NCBI GenBank assembly: GCA_023238725.1
Contig: CM041544.1
Coordinates: 5,104,001 to 5,168,000, forward strand
Direction of reading: 5' to 3'
From: Scortum barcoo
Taxonomy: Eukaryota; Chordata; Actinopteri; Centrarchiformes; Terapontidae
Length of the DNA stretch: 64,000 bases
The position numbers were made by a program, and so were the translations under genes. The notes beneath the pieces are model-generated. The model saw nothing but the letters and a program-made list of their open reading frames with translations, made no database searches and had not been told where the DNA came from. Position 1 is the stretch's first letter, and every line of letters starts with the position of its first letter. Positions 46,586 through 58,802 of this stretch are shown one piece after another.

Positions 46586-48014
46586 CTGCTGGATGGCATG
46601 GGAGCCCAGTTTAGGAGCCTTCTTTGGCCCCGTAGCCTTCATCGTCCTGGTGACATGCATCTACTTCCTCTGTACCTTCATCCAGCTGCGGCGACACCCC
46701 GAAAAGAAGTACGAGCTCAAGCAGCTGACGGAGGAGCAGCAGAGGCTGGCTGCCGTCGACGTGCCGACTCACTGCCACCAGGGAGCCGAACCCGGGGCCC
46801 TGGCCGCCCCGCCCAGTGGGAGCCACTGTCCCGCTGGGTGTCCAGGCATTCCCATCAACCCTGCACTGCTGGCCAATGAGCACTCCTTCAAGGCTCAGTT
46901 ACGAACGGCGGCCTTCACCCTTTTCCTGTTCCTGGCCACCTGGACTTTCGGGGCGCTGGCCGTGTCACAGGGCCACTTCCTGGACATGATCTTCAGCTGC
47001 CTTTACGGTGCCTTCTCTGTCACCCTTGGCCTCTTCATCCTCATCCATCACTGTGCCAAGCGTGATGATGTCTGGCACTGCTGGTGTTCCTGTTGTCCCG
47101 GACGGCGTGCCAACGCCTGCTCTGGTGCCCATGGGCCTGCTCAAGCACGGCCCAAGGTCAACGTGAATGGAGATACCCCCGGGCACGGCCACGGTCACAG
47201 CCACTGCCACCATGACTCACCATGTCAAGGTAAAGCGTTGATGACCTGCAGTCATGGCAGTTTAGGCCACTGTAAACACGCCGCTCTTCCGTCCTCGCAA
47301 AATCACGTGACGTGTCTGGCACCGGTGACGCCGTGCTGTGCCGCCCTGCATAGCCAACAGCTGATGGAAGAGGAGCCTGCGGCTACGCATGTGCTGCTAC
47401 ATGCTGATCCGGAGGGTTATCGGCCAGGGATCCAGTTGCACCCCTGCCTAAAGAGCAGCACCAGGACTAAAAGCCGCCACTTCAGCCGCCGGGCTGGGGC
47501 TGGTGCTTGCGGGGCAGGGAGCGAGAGAGAGTACGCCTATCACATCCCCTCCAGCGTGGATGGAGGCAGCGTGCATAGCTCACACACTGACAGCCCCCAC
47601 AGCACACACGAGCGTCACACCCACATCTGTCCACATCTGGCCCACGAAGGCCACCACGATGGGCATCACACGTGCCACGCTGCTGCAGCCACCACGCACG
47701 AGGCCCTGGCATGCCATAATCCCTGCCACAGGCATATCTGCTGTGCCAAGGCAGACCTCTTCCCCTCTCTGTGCCCGGCAGAGGCAGGCGACACAGGCGT
47801 CTTCCTGTGCGGCTGCGGCAAAGTGGCCGAGCAGGAGCCAATGGCAACACATCACCATATGGAGATGCACGCTCCGCGCAGACAATCCTACCCTCAGAAC
47901 CCGCCCAATCAGAATGGGATTCTAAAGGGGGGTCTGCACGAAGGACTCCTGTACACCTCGGACAGCACAGGGAATATACGCACTGGACCCTGGAAGAATG
48001 AAACTACTGTGTAG
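46586..48014 (+). CDS. adgra1: adgra1 last exon: TM5-TM7, cytoplasmic tail, PDZ ligand (residues 305-780)
   Basis: Starts C306-W-M-A-W-E-P after a GTTGCAG acceptor and ends at TAG 48012-48014. C306 is the ECL2 cysteine. TM5 is about residues 318-341, TM6 about 411-431 and TM7 about 436-459. Between TM5 and TM6 lies a long ICL3 (YELKQLTEEQQRLA, then a Pro/Gly/Cys-rich part, then ANEHSFKAQLR). The tail (460-780) keeps ADGRA1 blocks such as TPCCA, EYAYHIPSS, TDSP, NGxxKGxLxEGL and TGNIRTGPWKNETTV. The last four residues form a class I PDZ ligand, known in this family to bind MAGUK scaffolds. Unusual features are two His/Cys-rich stretches, 504-518 and 645-690, which I do not recall in human ADGRA1. 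Confidence 0.97.
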
Positions 48015-49056
48015 TGTGGGAAGAATAATGGGAGGTAGGCAGCACCCCTGCCTCGTCCCGCCAAAAATGAACCCTCGCCTCCCTTTCTAGAATTAAAAAA
48101 AAAAAAAATTGAATTGAACATTTTAAACATCACAATCAGCGTGGGATATTTTTATTTCAAACGTCCTCATGTTTTTATGTGTGCTGTTTTACTGTACAGA
48201 AATCTGACATCATGTAAATGCTCCCCAAAGGGCATCCATACACAGAACAGAATCTCCTCCACCAAGAAGAATTTGTGAAATGTGTGTCACATCACCATCA
48301 GATGTAATTGAAGGTATTTCCACTGTTCCATATTACTACAGATCTCTCTCTATATATATACAAGAAAATGAATGGTTGTATGTATGATTACGTGTGTTAG
48401 TGCTCCAAGGCAACACGCTGCAAGATTTTTTTACACTTCTGAATCTGAATCCATCAAATAGTCCACGACGACAGTGATCCTCCAGTACTTTAAAGAACTC
48501 TTGGCATCCATGTTTTAGACGACTAAACCAGCAATTTTAGACTTCATGGGTATTTTTACCATTCAGTCAAGCAACTGTGAATATCTACTAGAGATTTTCT
48601 AAATAATATACAGAGATACTGTCGCTTGCCAGAGTGTGGATGCCAGTTATGTTGTGAAAATTCAAAGCAACAGAAAAAGAGAAATGAAACTAAGCATCTT
48701 CTTCCAGGTTGGTATTGATCGTGCTGTCTGTATGATGTCTTCACTGTCGTGTTTCTTTTTTTCTGGAGAGAAGTAAATAATGGCGGCATCAAACGGCAAC
48801 GGCGTGGCCATTGTGAATAGAGTTGGTGTCATGGAGTCATTGGATCCAGCGCGGTTTTTATTACAACACTGTGCCGCACAGAGCCAGGCCCTCACCGCCA
48901 GTTCATTGCCAAACCAGTGTGCAGGTTGTTTTTTTTTTTTCTAATATCCTCCTCAGCTCAGCTCAAACATTTCAGAGTGTGAAGGTGATGGTAGAAGAAA
49001 CAACAAGCTGCTTTGGGAAACCTGCCTGTGACCGATGGCCTGTTATTTTCCCTCTT

Positions 49057-49062
49057 AATAAA
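49057..49062 (+). terminator. Candidate proximal polyadenylation signal AATAAA
   Basis: Canonical hexamer about 1.04 kb after the adgra1 stop codon. There is no strong GT-rich element immediately downstream, so it is the weaker candidate. Confidence 0.4.
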
Positions 49063-49842
49063 AACTGATATAACATTTTAATCAACCTCACCCACTCTTA
49101 GCTGAGGCCAAAAAATGACACATGGCAGAAATCAGTGCAAATGCAGTCCCTTTAGATTGTATTTATTTATCATTTCTCTGATAAAAGCCCCAAAGCATGC
49201 ATTCCTCGTTGTGTGAAGCTACGTGCTCTATTTTAACAGTGTAAATGACATATTATTTGCCTCGACCCGACATGACTGCTGCGGCTTGTTTGTATTGTTT
49301 TTGTCACACTCTTGGATTAAGCCTAGTTCCCAACAAATACTGTATTATTTCCCACAGGTAATCTCCATTTAACAAGACTTTAAGCTGAGGTTTATCCTAG
49401 AATCCAGTCCAGAAAATCGTAATGCTCTTGGTTCTGCTTTGGTAGATAACTTGTGTCAGGAGGGGCCAAGGTTGGAGTATGGATCCTTTTTTTTTTTTTT
49501 TTTGGGGTAACCATGAAGGTCACATTCTCTTTGAAGAATTGCCACTGCAAATTGCCAAGGCAAAAGAGTCTTTGTATTGATTTAGAAGCACTTGTTTGTT
49601 TTATGAAAGATGATATTGAGTACTATATACTCCAGACAAAACTGGTCATACATTTCATCAGAAAAGCCAAACTTAAAAAAAAACGTACACCCAAGCAGCG
49701 CATATAATCTCACAGCAAACCCTGCTCTCGCGAAACCACCTCAGCATGCACACCATCTCTTTATCCATCTTGTGCACTCTTGTCTGTGTATATAGAATCA
49801 GTTTCTGATGAATTATTTTATATGAGATTTAAGATATTTAAG

Positions 49843-49848
49843 AATAAA
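49843..49848 (+). terminator. Candidate distal polyadenylation signal AATAAA
   Basis: Canonical hexamer followed within 12-35 bases by TATATGTGTGAAAGTTGTATGGGGG, a GT-rich downstream element of the expected kind. This is the best candidate for the main adgra1 3' end. Confidence 0.55.
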
Positions 49849-52677
49849 ATAAGACTATATGTGTGAAAGTTGTATGGGGGAAAAAAAACTGACCTCTCAA
49901 TGTTAATACTCAGTATCTGAGTTTAGAAATGTCCTTTTTCTTTTCAAATGCCTTTTTCTGTCGCAATTTTTAGTTGACTTCATAAAGTATGCAGACTCGC
50001 CGTGTGTTGTGAGACTTATACTGTCATATCAGAAATAGAAATGCACTACCCATAATAACGTTTGGCCTGCCAGAATAGAATTTGTCACTTACAGTACATT
50101 TATTATAGAAATGTTTCTTCAGACAGAAATATCTGAATAAAAAAAAAGCGACTTCTGCAGAGAAGAAAAGAGAAACATTCATGTGATACTCCCTTTATTT
50201 GGATGGCAGGCTTTGAATAGTGAAAGGAGGCCCTGGTAGACATCAAAGATGATGCATGAACCTCATAGCTTTGCACAGGGTCACTGGAGTTATTTCCAGG
50301 GTCTGAGACAAAATGGGATATTATGGGCCGAACTTATGAGTTATAAAACCGCGGCCCACAATTGATCACACTATACAGGCTCCTTTAAGCCACCGTAGAA
50401 GCTGGCAGTCAGTCGCCCTGGCTTTATAGTTATTGGAAAGGGATTTGTAACAGTATCACAACAAAACATTTGAAATCAGCCTGTCCTACTAAATCCACAT
50501 TAAACTGAGAGAACATCAGTCTAGGTTAATTGCTGTACAACATGTGTATTTGCTGCTGGTGTGTCTTAGAGCAGCCTGAGCTTTTCAGTGTCTGTGAGAC
50601 GATGTGTTTGGTATCATAGGCCACCATAGGCCGACTCCTCTGTTGTCATCAGTAGCAGATGTACTGCCCTAAACGAGCTCGCTGACTTAGTTTCGGCTCA
50701 CCAGACGGCTGCTGGAATATTCACCTGTGGTACTGTGACAAAACCTAAAGCCAGTTTTCACTTTTTTCTACATTGACACAGATTCCAATAAATGTATTTT
50801 TTCACCATGCAACGGATGAGAGCATCTTTGGCTTGTGTTTGTGTGTCCGCCGCAAGTGTGAATGAGCAGAGAGTGCTTATGTGACTTATATGACGATGAA
50901 TGTGAGTGAAAGAAAAAGCCTGTTTTTTTTTCTTCTCAATTCTCGCCGTAATGTGTTTATTTCTTCTGACAGCGTGATGGAGATTGAGATGCCTTACGGA
51001 GCCACCCCAGGGGAGGAATTCAAATGATAGCAGGCTTGACTGCTGCTGTGTGTGTGTATGTGTGTGTTTGTGTGTGTGCTTGCATATATGTGTGTGTGTG
51101 TGTTGCTTGCCCTTGGACCTTGACCTTGCACACGTACATGCACTAGCGTCCACGTGTGCACACATCACCCAGGAAATGAGACAGTGTGTCTTCCGTGCAA
51201 ATTGCAAATCACATCCAGGTTTGACAGGCCATGAAACGCCTGAGCACATTTAATATGCAGCTGGAGTTTTTTTTTTTTTTTTTTCAAGGCCACACACTCC
51301 CCCCACCTCCCTCTTGCAGACCATCAGATTATTCGTCTGACTGAGAGCCATGTGAAATGTCAGACCCCATCTCTCCTCCTGTGTCTGCTATGAACATGAG
51401 TACTGCAGGGTGTCTATGAAAGGTGAATCAGAAACTAGTATCTTAAAAAAAAAACTTGATGTGCTGCAGTGCCAAATGAGCTGCAGTGGTGATTGCATAG
51501 ATAAGGCTATGATGGCTTTAATTACCAGGGGGTGTCTTTGAACCAATAAGTGTGTGGGTTTTTTGTTTCCAGAAAGTGCTTTCAGCTTACTACAGAGAGC
51601 AAATAAAACAAAAAGGATGCTTCGCCATGTGGTTTTAGGACTCCGGGCCTCGGTAGGTTGGACCGCCGTGGTTGGCGAAGGGAGAAATTGGCCCAGGACG
51701 GCATCTGTTTCATTAAAAATTAATCTGGTTTTAGCAACACAGATGTGTGTTTATGATACAATTAAATGTGTTTTAATTTCCTGTTGTAATAAATAGGTTT
51801 GTGAATAGAGAGAGCGGCAGACAAAGTGAGAGCGCGGCTGTTAAAATGCGCGCCTGCTCCTTGGATAGTATGACAGTATGTTGCATGTATGTTTGTTTTT
51901 CCTGTGGGCACGCATGAGTAATCAGATCTGGAATAACAGGGATCCATGCGTACGGCCTGATGCGACTTCACTGAGCATTTCATATAACAGTGGAGCATGT
52001 GATTGGTGGCATGATTTTTCAGTCTCTTTGTAGGCCTATCTCCTGACTCTTGAGGAAAATGCTTTTGTCTTTCATTGACAGAGAGGAGAGGGGCTGCGCA
52101 GATCAATCGGACAACATATGGTAGGCGAATGGATTATGTTTTTCTTTAATGTAGACACATGTATGCTTTGTCTTGCGTAATTACAAATCATCTTCAGTTT
52201 CGTACAGGCCTTGTCATCCCGTCTCTACATGCTCGCTTGCTCTCTTTTTACCCCTCGCATGTTTAGTGGCTCTCTCTCCACCCTAATAACAAAGCCCGCT
52301 CCTCCAGCTCCAGCCTTGGCAGACAAGACTTGTGATAGAAGGCTGTGATCACCATGCTAATGCCGTCCTTGACTTAAATAACATGCTCGAGACTCGCAAG
52401 GCGGGAGAGCGAGGCAGAGCTGCTGAGTGAACGGGGAGAGGCAGAGAGGGGGGATTTGGATGGGTAGTTTGAGGCTTACGGGAAGAAAGAAACAGAGGGA
52501 GCGAGGCGGAGAGATCAAAGAGGAAGAGAAGACAGAAAGAGGTGGGCAAAACTTCTTATTAGATATCATCACTTGGTTTCTTGGAAGCTACATTTCTGAT
52601 GGTGCGTGTGTGTGTGTGTAAAATTTCTCAATGTGCTGGGATGTGTGTGTATAATTGAACGTGTGTCTAAGGATACT

Positions 52678-53140
52678 GCAGTGGTGGAAAGTGCATATTC
52701 AAGTACTGTACATATGACATAGATTTTACACACAGTTATTTACTCTTGTATAGTTCTGCCTGTAAAAATGATTATAATATTTTCTGACCTTTGACAAGTC
52801 TGAGAAAATAACCCTGATGAGGTCATAATGATGTCATCAGGGTTATCTCTGCTTGGAGTCTTGAATTTGGAATCTCAAAATGTGGGAATTTATGAGGCGG
52901 GGGGGGGGTTTATTGAATTGAATCACTTTATGGAAATTGTATTTTTTTGCAGCTTCACTCATTCTATGAACTAAAAGTCAGGATATCTGAAACCTGAAAC
53001 TTTGCCGAATTACAATAGCCGTCTAACATGTTGGATACTTATTTCCATTTTATGCTCATTTATAATTCTAACTCACATTTCAGAGAGAAATACTGCACTT
53101 TGTATGCCACTGTGTTGTAATTTAATCCAATGATAATTTA
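52678..53140 (+). mobile_element. Dispersed repeat (CAGTGGTGGAAAGT family), degenerate copy with hairpin
   Basis: Starts GCAGTGGTGGAAAGTGCATA with TTCAAGTACTGTAC and contains TTATTTCCATTTTATGCTC and CATTTCAGAGAGAAATACTG toward the end. Both are blocks of the same family as 38852-39405. A perfect 13-bp inverted repeat (52808-52820 with 52834-52846) lies inside. Confidence 0.6.
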
Positions 53141-54304
53141 ATGCTCAGAAGCGTCCAATTGCTCAGGCTCTGGCATTTCTGCTTGCAGCTTTCTATAGAA
53201 CCTCTCATCCAAACAACTTCAACCTGCCTGCCAAGTGTGAAGTCGATCAGATGAATGGTTGTAAAGATAATCCAAGGACAGACAGACAGAGATTCTTGCA
53301 TTTATAGTTAGAATAGAAATATCGATTAGTGATACGTGAAGATCTAAACACTTCCTCCTCTCCACTGTTTGCAGGCATTGTGATGATACAGATAGTGGAG
53401 CAGTAAGTGATGGTGACGCACACGCCTATGAAGCAAGTTGCTCTGTCATCCTACGTTATGCACTTGGAAGAAACATCCTGCTTTTCCTTACACAGACTTG
53501 TACTGTAGTTGTTTGCCTGGCGGGCAAAGGATAGGATGTATGCTAATGCAGCGCACTGGGGCTCCAGACACAGGAAAACAAAAACACTTCCATTGGTTTA
53601 TTCGGTTGTCATAGCTGTGTTTTGCCTCAGTATATGTCTCCCTCTGCAAAGGTTGCCTTCCAGCCAATCGCTATCTCTCAGCTTCCCCCAAGAAGACCTC
53701 TGAAGACTTACATCACTTGTCAAAGCACATGAAAGTAATGAACAAAAACCCCAACCTATTTTACCAAGCTCAACCCCATTCTGCTATTTCACAGTGGCTT
53801 ACTGTCAACACAGCCGCACCTGATTTTCAGTCTGTGATGTGACAATCCAGGGTGGCTTCTCATTCTGAAGAGAAAAAAAAAGAGACTTTGACGTCTCGGT
53901 GAGTGACATGTCTGAATATTCCCTGTAACTTGTTTTCGCGTCACAGCCATTGGCCCCTGCTGTGCTGCTGAATTTCTCTATGCATCAAATCCTTTGTGAG
54001 TATTGTGATGCACGCCAAAGACTAAACCAGGTAAGTGTGAATATTACTCTAACTCAAAGCTGTGTGTCGGGAGCCGCGAGCTGCCAATCTGTATTGTTCC
54101 ATGTGTTTGATAGTCCTGTATCTCCCCCTCGCTCCCCCGCAGCCCCTCTTTGTTATTTATAGCTTCCTCTAATGGTGACGCAACACAGCACAACTGGAAG
54201 GGAGCACAAGAATCATGTGATGGTTTTAATGCAACAATCCAGTGGATTATGGGGGCCTAAGAGGCTGCTACCGCAGTCTGTAACGTCAAGGCTCGTGCGC
54301 AACA

Positions 54305-54321
54305 GCCAGGCAGGCAGGCAG
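54305..54321. repeat. GGCA tetranucleotide repeat
   Basis: About four GGCA units in a GC-rich part of the intergenic region. Confidence 0.75.
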
Positions 54322-57300
54322 GGCTGAAGCCGGCCAGCTCCCTCCCCTTCTCTCCCCCCCTTCCTCCTCCTCCCTCCTTCAGTGGAGAGAGAACAGGACA
54401 GCTGGGGACGGCATGGTGGGCAAAGGACCAGGGAGCAGGGAGGAGAATTGAGAGGGAGGAGTGATGCCAGGAGATTACGCTACAGTAGCTGTTTGTTACG
54501 GGCGTGTTAAATCCCACACAGCTGCCAATAACCAGCGTCCGCCTCCTTTATATCCAGAAAACGCAAATTGATTTGACAAAGTTTGTAAAGAGAGCTGTGA
54601 TGACATAATAAAACAGTGTAACAGCTCTGCATGCGGGTGCTACTTGATAAAAAAAGTGACATATACTGAGGGTTATTTTGTGAATTTGGTTGTTTATTCA
54701 AGTTTTTCCAAGACTATTTCTTCTTCAAAAACAAAGACGTTCAAGTAAGACTACTATGGGGCCAAGAAAAATAATAAATAAATATTTCAAGATTTGGAGA
54801 TAATGTGGTGAATGAATATGGAGCCCTGAAGCAGTAAAAGGCAGTGAAAGTTTATCATACAAGTCAAAAGTATAACTGAATACATGAATAAATGATGTTG
54901 TTGGTTAAATAATTAAAATGTACTGTAAAAAGAAATACAAAGCTTTGTACTTTTCCTGCAACCTCCAATCACTTGGTTTAAAAAAGAGAAAGGGTTTTCA
55001 TTGTTTTCTTTAACTTGTAAGCGGTTGATAAAATAAAAATGGAGGTTTAATTCATTTTACTCCTATCCATCTATTTCGAGCTCATTTAATTTTCGACTCA
55101 GTGCTTTTTCTTTTCATATTTTTCATTTTATTTATTCACTTTGTTTTTATCATTGCACACATTTAATCATTTTGTATTCTCTATTTTACCCAAGCAACAA
55201 GTCCCATTTCCAGTTGCTCTTATGCATAAGGGATGGGTGTGTCTGTGTGTGTCCAGGCGAGGGTTGGTTACAGTGTGTAACACCAGTGGTGATGCCCCGA
55301 AGCTGTGGCTGGCTTTCATCCTACATCTCCAGCAGACAGTACAGAGCATGTTAATTGCCAGTATAAAACCTTTCTCTACCCTTTGTCAGTTTCCAGGGCT
55401 CCATATTGAAAATCCATTTAGACTCATTTTGGAAAATCAAATTTACAGAAATGATCATTGAACAGTTCACTGAATAAGTAAAATAAAAGTAATGTCGGGC
55501 TCCCCTCGCATTTCCTGAAATCCCTCTGCTGCTGCTGTCTGAAAAAGGAATAAATGCAAAAATCTCAAATAAAAAGCTGGTTTATCGTCTTAATTTTCTG
55601 TGGTTGGTGTGGGATGCATTGCGGAGGACACATCCTCAGCTTTACTAAAATCCTGGATATGGCCTGGGGTCCATTCCTCATTTTAGACTCTGCATCCTCT
55701 CACCAGAGATTCAGAGTACTAACTGTACGCTCTAGAAAACCACGGTTTGTTTTCAGCAGATGAACTCTGGGAATCTCACACTGCAAATGTGCACTTGACT
55801 CTTAAATGTGGCCAAATGTGCAAATATAAGTTCTGAAATGGAGAAGCAACGGAGAGAGCTGCCCTGGGTTTTTCCTCTCAGTGCGACAGAAATAAAGCCC
55901 TCAAAAAAATGAATGCTTGGAGTCGAGAAGAGCCATGCAAACCGCTTCTGCCAATCACCCATTATATAAAAAACAGACAGTGATGTTAACGCATGATGTA
56001 ACAGAGCTGGTACTGGCTTCAAATTGCTGCCCTTTTCTGCTCTCTATACAGGAATGCCATCTAGTGGTCAGAATGAGTAACTTGAGATGTAGAGGGACAC
56101 AAGTGCACGTCAGTGAATAGCTTTTACTTACAGCATCTGTGAGGTCGACACACAGGTCAGCAGGTTATATGAGCTGAGCTCCTCTTTGTTAATGGAGAAC
56201 ATTTTTTTTTTCACAAAGGGTCAGCGGGACAATCTCATCATAAAGCAAATGAGAGATGATCCCTGCTGCTGCAATCGCCAGGCAAAATATACATATTTTA
56301 AGCAAATGGATGAGGCAAGACGTCATCAAATCATGTATTGAAATGTAACTGCATATTGTCTCAGTCAAGAAGAGTAGCAGTAACAGATTTTATCCAGGCT
56401 CTCTACTTCACGTCCCGCTTATAGCCAGACAGGCCTATTTAATAGATTTTTGTTAAGGGAAAGATTAGTTGAAATAATTAGGTGTTCAGATGGAGGTGAA
56501 GAATAGGGGAGGGGGCTCTGCTGAACTCCAGCCCCCAGCCAAATGCAAATGTATGCAGCAGGAATACGCTGTAACAAGTCTAAAGGCTGAGTTCATAAAC
56601 GTTTGTCCCGCTGTATCATATCAAGTTTTACTGCAGCACTCTTCACTGAGATTATGCCCGCGCATTGTTTTGTCTACGAGGCCTGATGAATATGCATTTT
56701 TTTTCCCTTCCCCGACGTTTATGCCCGGGTGCTTCCTCACCCTCACGCTAGCACAGACGCACACACGCTGACATGCACACATTTGAGCATAACACCAAGG
56801 CACACACATGCGAGGCTGTTTCCACACAGCTACGTGTCAGAGTTGTACTGCAGTAATTCACTTTATCGAAGATACATTTTTCATTACTTTGGACATTTAT
56901 GGCTACGAATTACAGAGATATTGTTGTGGAAACAAGCTTGACAACCAAACAGTAACCGTGAATGTATTAAAAGAACCCCCACATACAGTGCATACAGCCA
57001 TGTTGACAGTGACTGATTTGCTGTTACTCTAATGACTCATTTGTGCAGTCACAGGAGCCTATGTAACACAATACTGTATGTAAATAAAATATACTTATAC
57101 AGTCATGTTCAATGATGTCAGTCCATTGAAAAATGACATATTGGGCATTAAAAAGTCATTGGAAAAAGTACTGCCATAATATGTTTTGTGGGGTTTCTTC
57201 CTGTAAATGCCAGAAAAGTTTTAAAGCGCCGCCGTTTTAATCTGTAGCTCGATCTGGGTTAGTTCATTAACAAGCCTCTGAAGACCTGAGCTATGCTTGG

Positions 57301-57670
57301 AAACACACCCACACATTTAAGAGTTAAAGCTTAACTCGAGTCATTGCCGCACCATTCACTGAGATAAAATGTGTGCGTTTTTAGAGTTTGCCTTACATCG
57401 TGCTGCCCTCAGCTCCACCAGCTGTTCCAGAGGTGACACAGACCCCTGAAGCATCTCCTCCACCGGTCCGGGGGAATATCCTTCAGCCCCATGTAGCTAC
57501 AGCAATCAAGGCTGTTTCCATTTATTTTCTTTTGCCAGTGTTTGATTCCGTAATCCCCCAGATATTACTGTAGGTCTACCCACTGAAAGCTTGTCACACT
57601 AAATGAAATTGGAAGAATTACAAGGCGAGCAAAGTTGCCTTGTAGGAAGCATTTTACTGAGCGTGTGACT

Positions 57671-57694
57671 CTGTGTGTGTGTGTGTGTGTGTGC
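57671..57694. repeat. TG microsatellite
   Basis: About eleven TG units. A CA-rich stretch follows about 80 bases later (57776-57801), so the two could pair as an imperfect hairpin. Confidence 0.85.
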
Positions 57695-58763
57695 TGTTGT
57701 TTCTGTTCACAAGGTTTTGCGTGGCTCTCTTTCAGGCCAGCCAGAGGGCCAAATACAACACCCTCCCCTCCCAAACACACACATACACACACACTCACAC
57801 TCTTTTTTAACAAGGTCCTGGGAAAAAAAGTTGTCACCATTGCTTTTGTCGGCTCCATGTCTCTTTGTGGACATCTGAACACATATTTTCAAGGAGAGGA
57901 GATGAGTAAAGGTGAGAGCAGGACAGACCTTTGGGAGCGCCAAAGGAACTTGCGGTAAAGCTACAACTTCAAGACATTGCTCACTACAACAAATCCTGCC
58001 CGGACGAGTGCGAGGCGCAACGTGCTTCAAATGTTGATGTGTGTGCCTCCTCTAAGGCTGTAAAGGGAGGGAATGGAGGAGCAATTTAAAATGAAGCATT
58101 TATATGATAAACTGTTGTTATCCTTTATCTGTCAGGGGGAAAGCTATTTTGCTTGCTTGCTTTTTCCTCAAATTACACTTTCTTCTTGCGCAAATCGAAA
58201 ATATGCTTAAAGAAAAGGTGAATGGAAAAGCACTACAGATATAAAGCTCCCTTCATGGATTGATGTGCCGCTTGAAGTAAGCGAGATTTTATTTAAAATG
58301 TATTTATTTGGGTGAGGTTACATTTAAAGTGTCTAATTCTAGGGCACAAATTTACTTTAACCTCGCTAATTTCCTCAGCTGTTCTTTTGGATTCCAGTGC
58401 GTGAGGCCCAATGGCAGCTCGGCTCTTTAACCTTCTAGGATTTTGCCGTTGCTCTGGTTGGTTTAAGTCTGAAACGTGATGTAAAAGAGTCTGGGGATTC
58501 AACATTTGAATATTCCCAGCATAAAATCAATACTACATGCTGCTAAATGTGGTTTCATGTGGCTCCACGGGTTGCTCTTGCTCATTTAAACACAGCGCTT
58601 CAGTAGACTCCTTACATACCTCAACATCCCAAAGCCTCGCCGCTTTGCTAAGTCAAGATATTCTCACAGGAGCTTCCCCCGATGAGACACAACCCTGAGC
58701 TACACTTTTAAAGCATCACACTGCAACTGTCGACTCTGGGAACTTTTGACACCTCGCTGGCTT

Positions 58764-58802
58764 TTTTCTTTCTTTTTCTTTTTTTTTTTTTTTTTTTTTT
58801 TC
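58764..58802. repeat. T-rich homopolymer tract
   Basis: TTTC repeats that run into more than twenty thymines. The lysine- or phenylalanine-rich open frames across it are artefacts. Confidence 0.9.

Larger units (their letters stand above)
1271..48014 (+). other. adgra1: adgra1 (GPR123) gene locus, 7 coding exons, 5' end missing
   Basis: Adhesion G protein-coupled receptor A1, an orphan receptor of the plasma membrane that is mainly neuronal in mammals. The exons 1271-1481, 2005-2213, 21095-21222, 26812-26935, 38385-38530, 46187-46282 and 46586-48014 all have AG acceptors and GT donors with compatible phases. They join into 2343 bases, or 780 codons plus stop. The translation matches my memory of human ADGRA1 through TM1 to TM7, in conserved tail blocks and in the ETTV end. 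It is closer to ADGRA1 than to ADGRA2 or ADGRA3, for example AVSQGHFLDM before TM7. Residue numbers in the exon entries start at 1271 as residue 1. LRR, Ig or hormone-receptor exons typical of ADGRA2/3 are not seen; they are either upstream of the window or absent. I cannot tell whether this is a teleost a or b duplicate. Confidence 0.95.
48015..49865 (+). other. adgra1: adgra1 3' untranslated region (predicted)
   Basis: Follows the TAG at 48012. It is AT-rich, has A- and T-runs (about 48092-48108, 48929-48941, 49486-49503) and contains no convincing open frame. The end is set by the AATAAA at 49843 and the GT-rich sequence after it. A shorter form could end after the AATAAA at 49057. Confidence 0.6.

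Noticed and set aside
47482..47885. Minus-strand frames of about 100-120 residues across the adgra1 tail exon
   Set aside because: Shadow frames of a GC-rich coding exon. The plus frame has the family match.
50758..51249. 163-residue minus-strand frame with His-Thr repeats
   Set aside because: Produced by TG/CA microsatellites; no domain.
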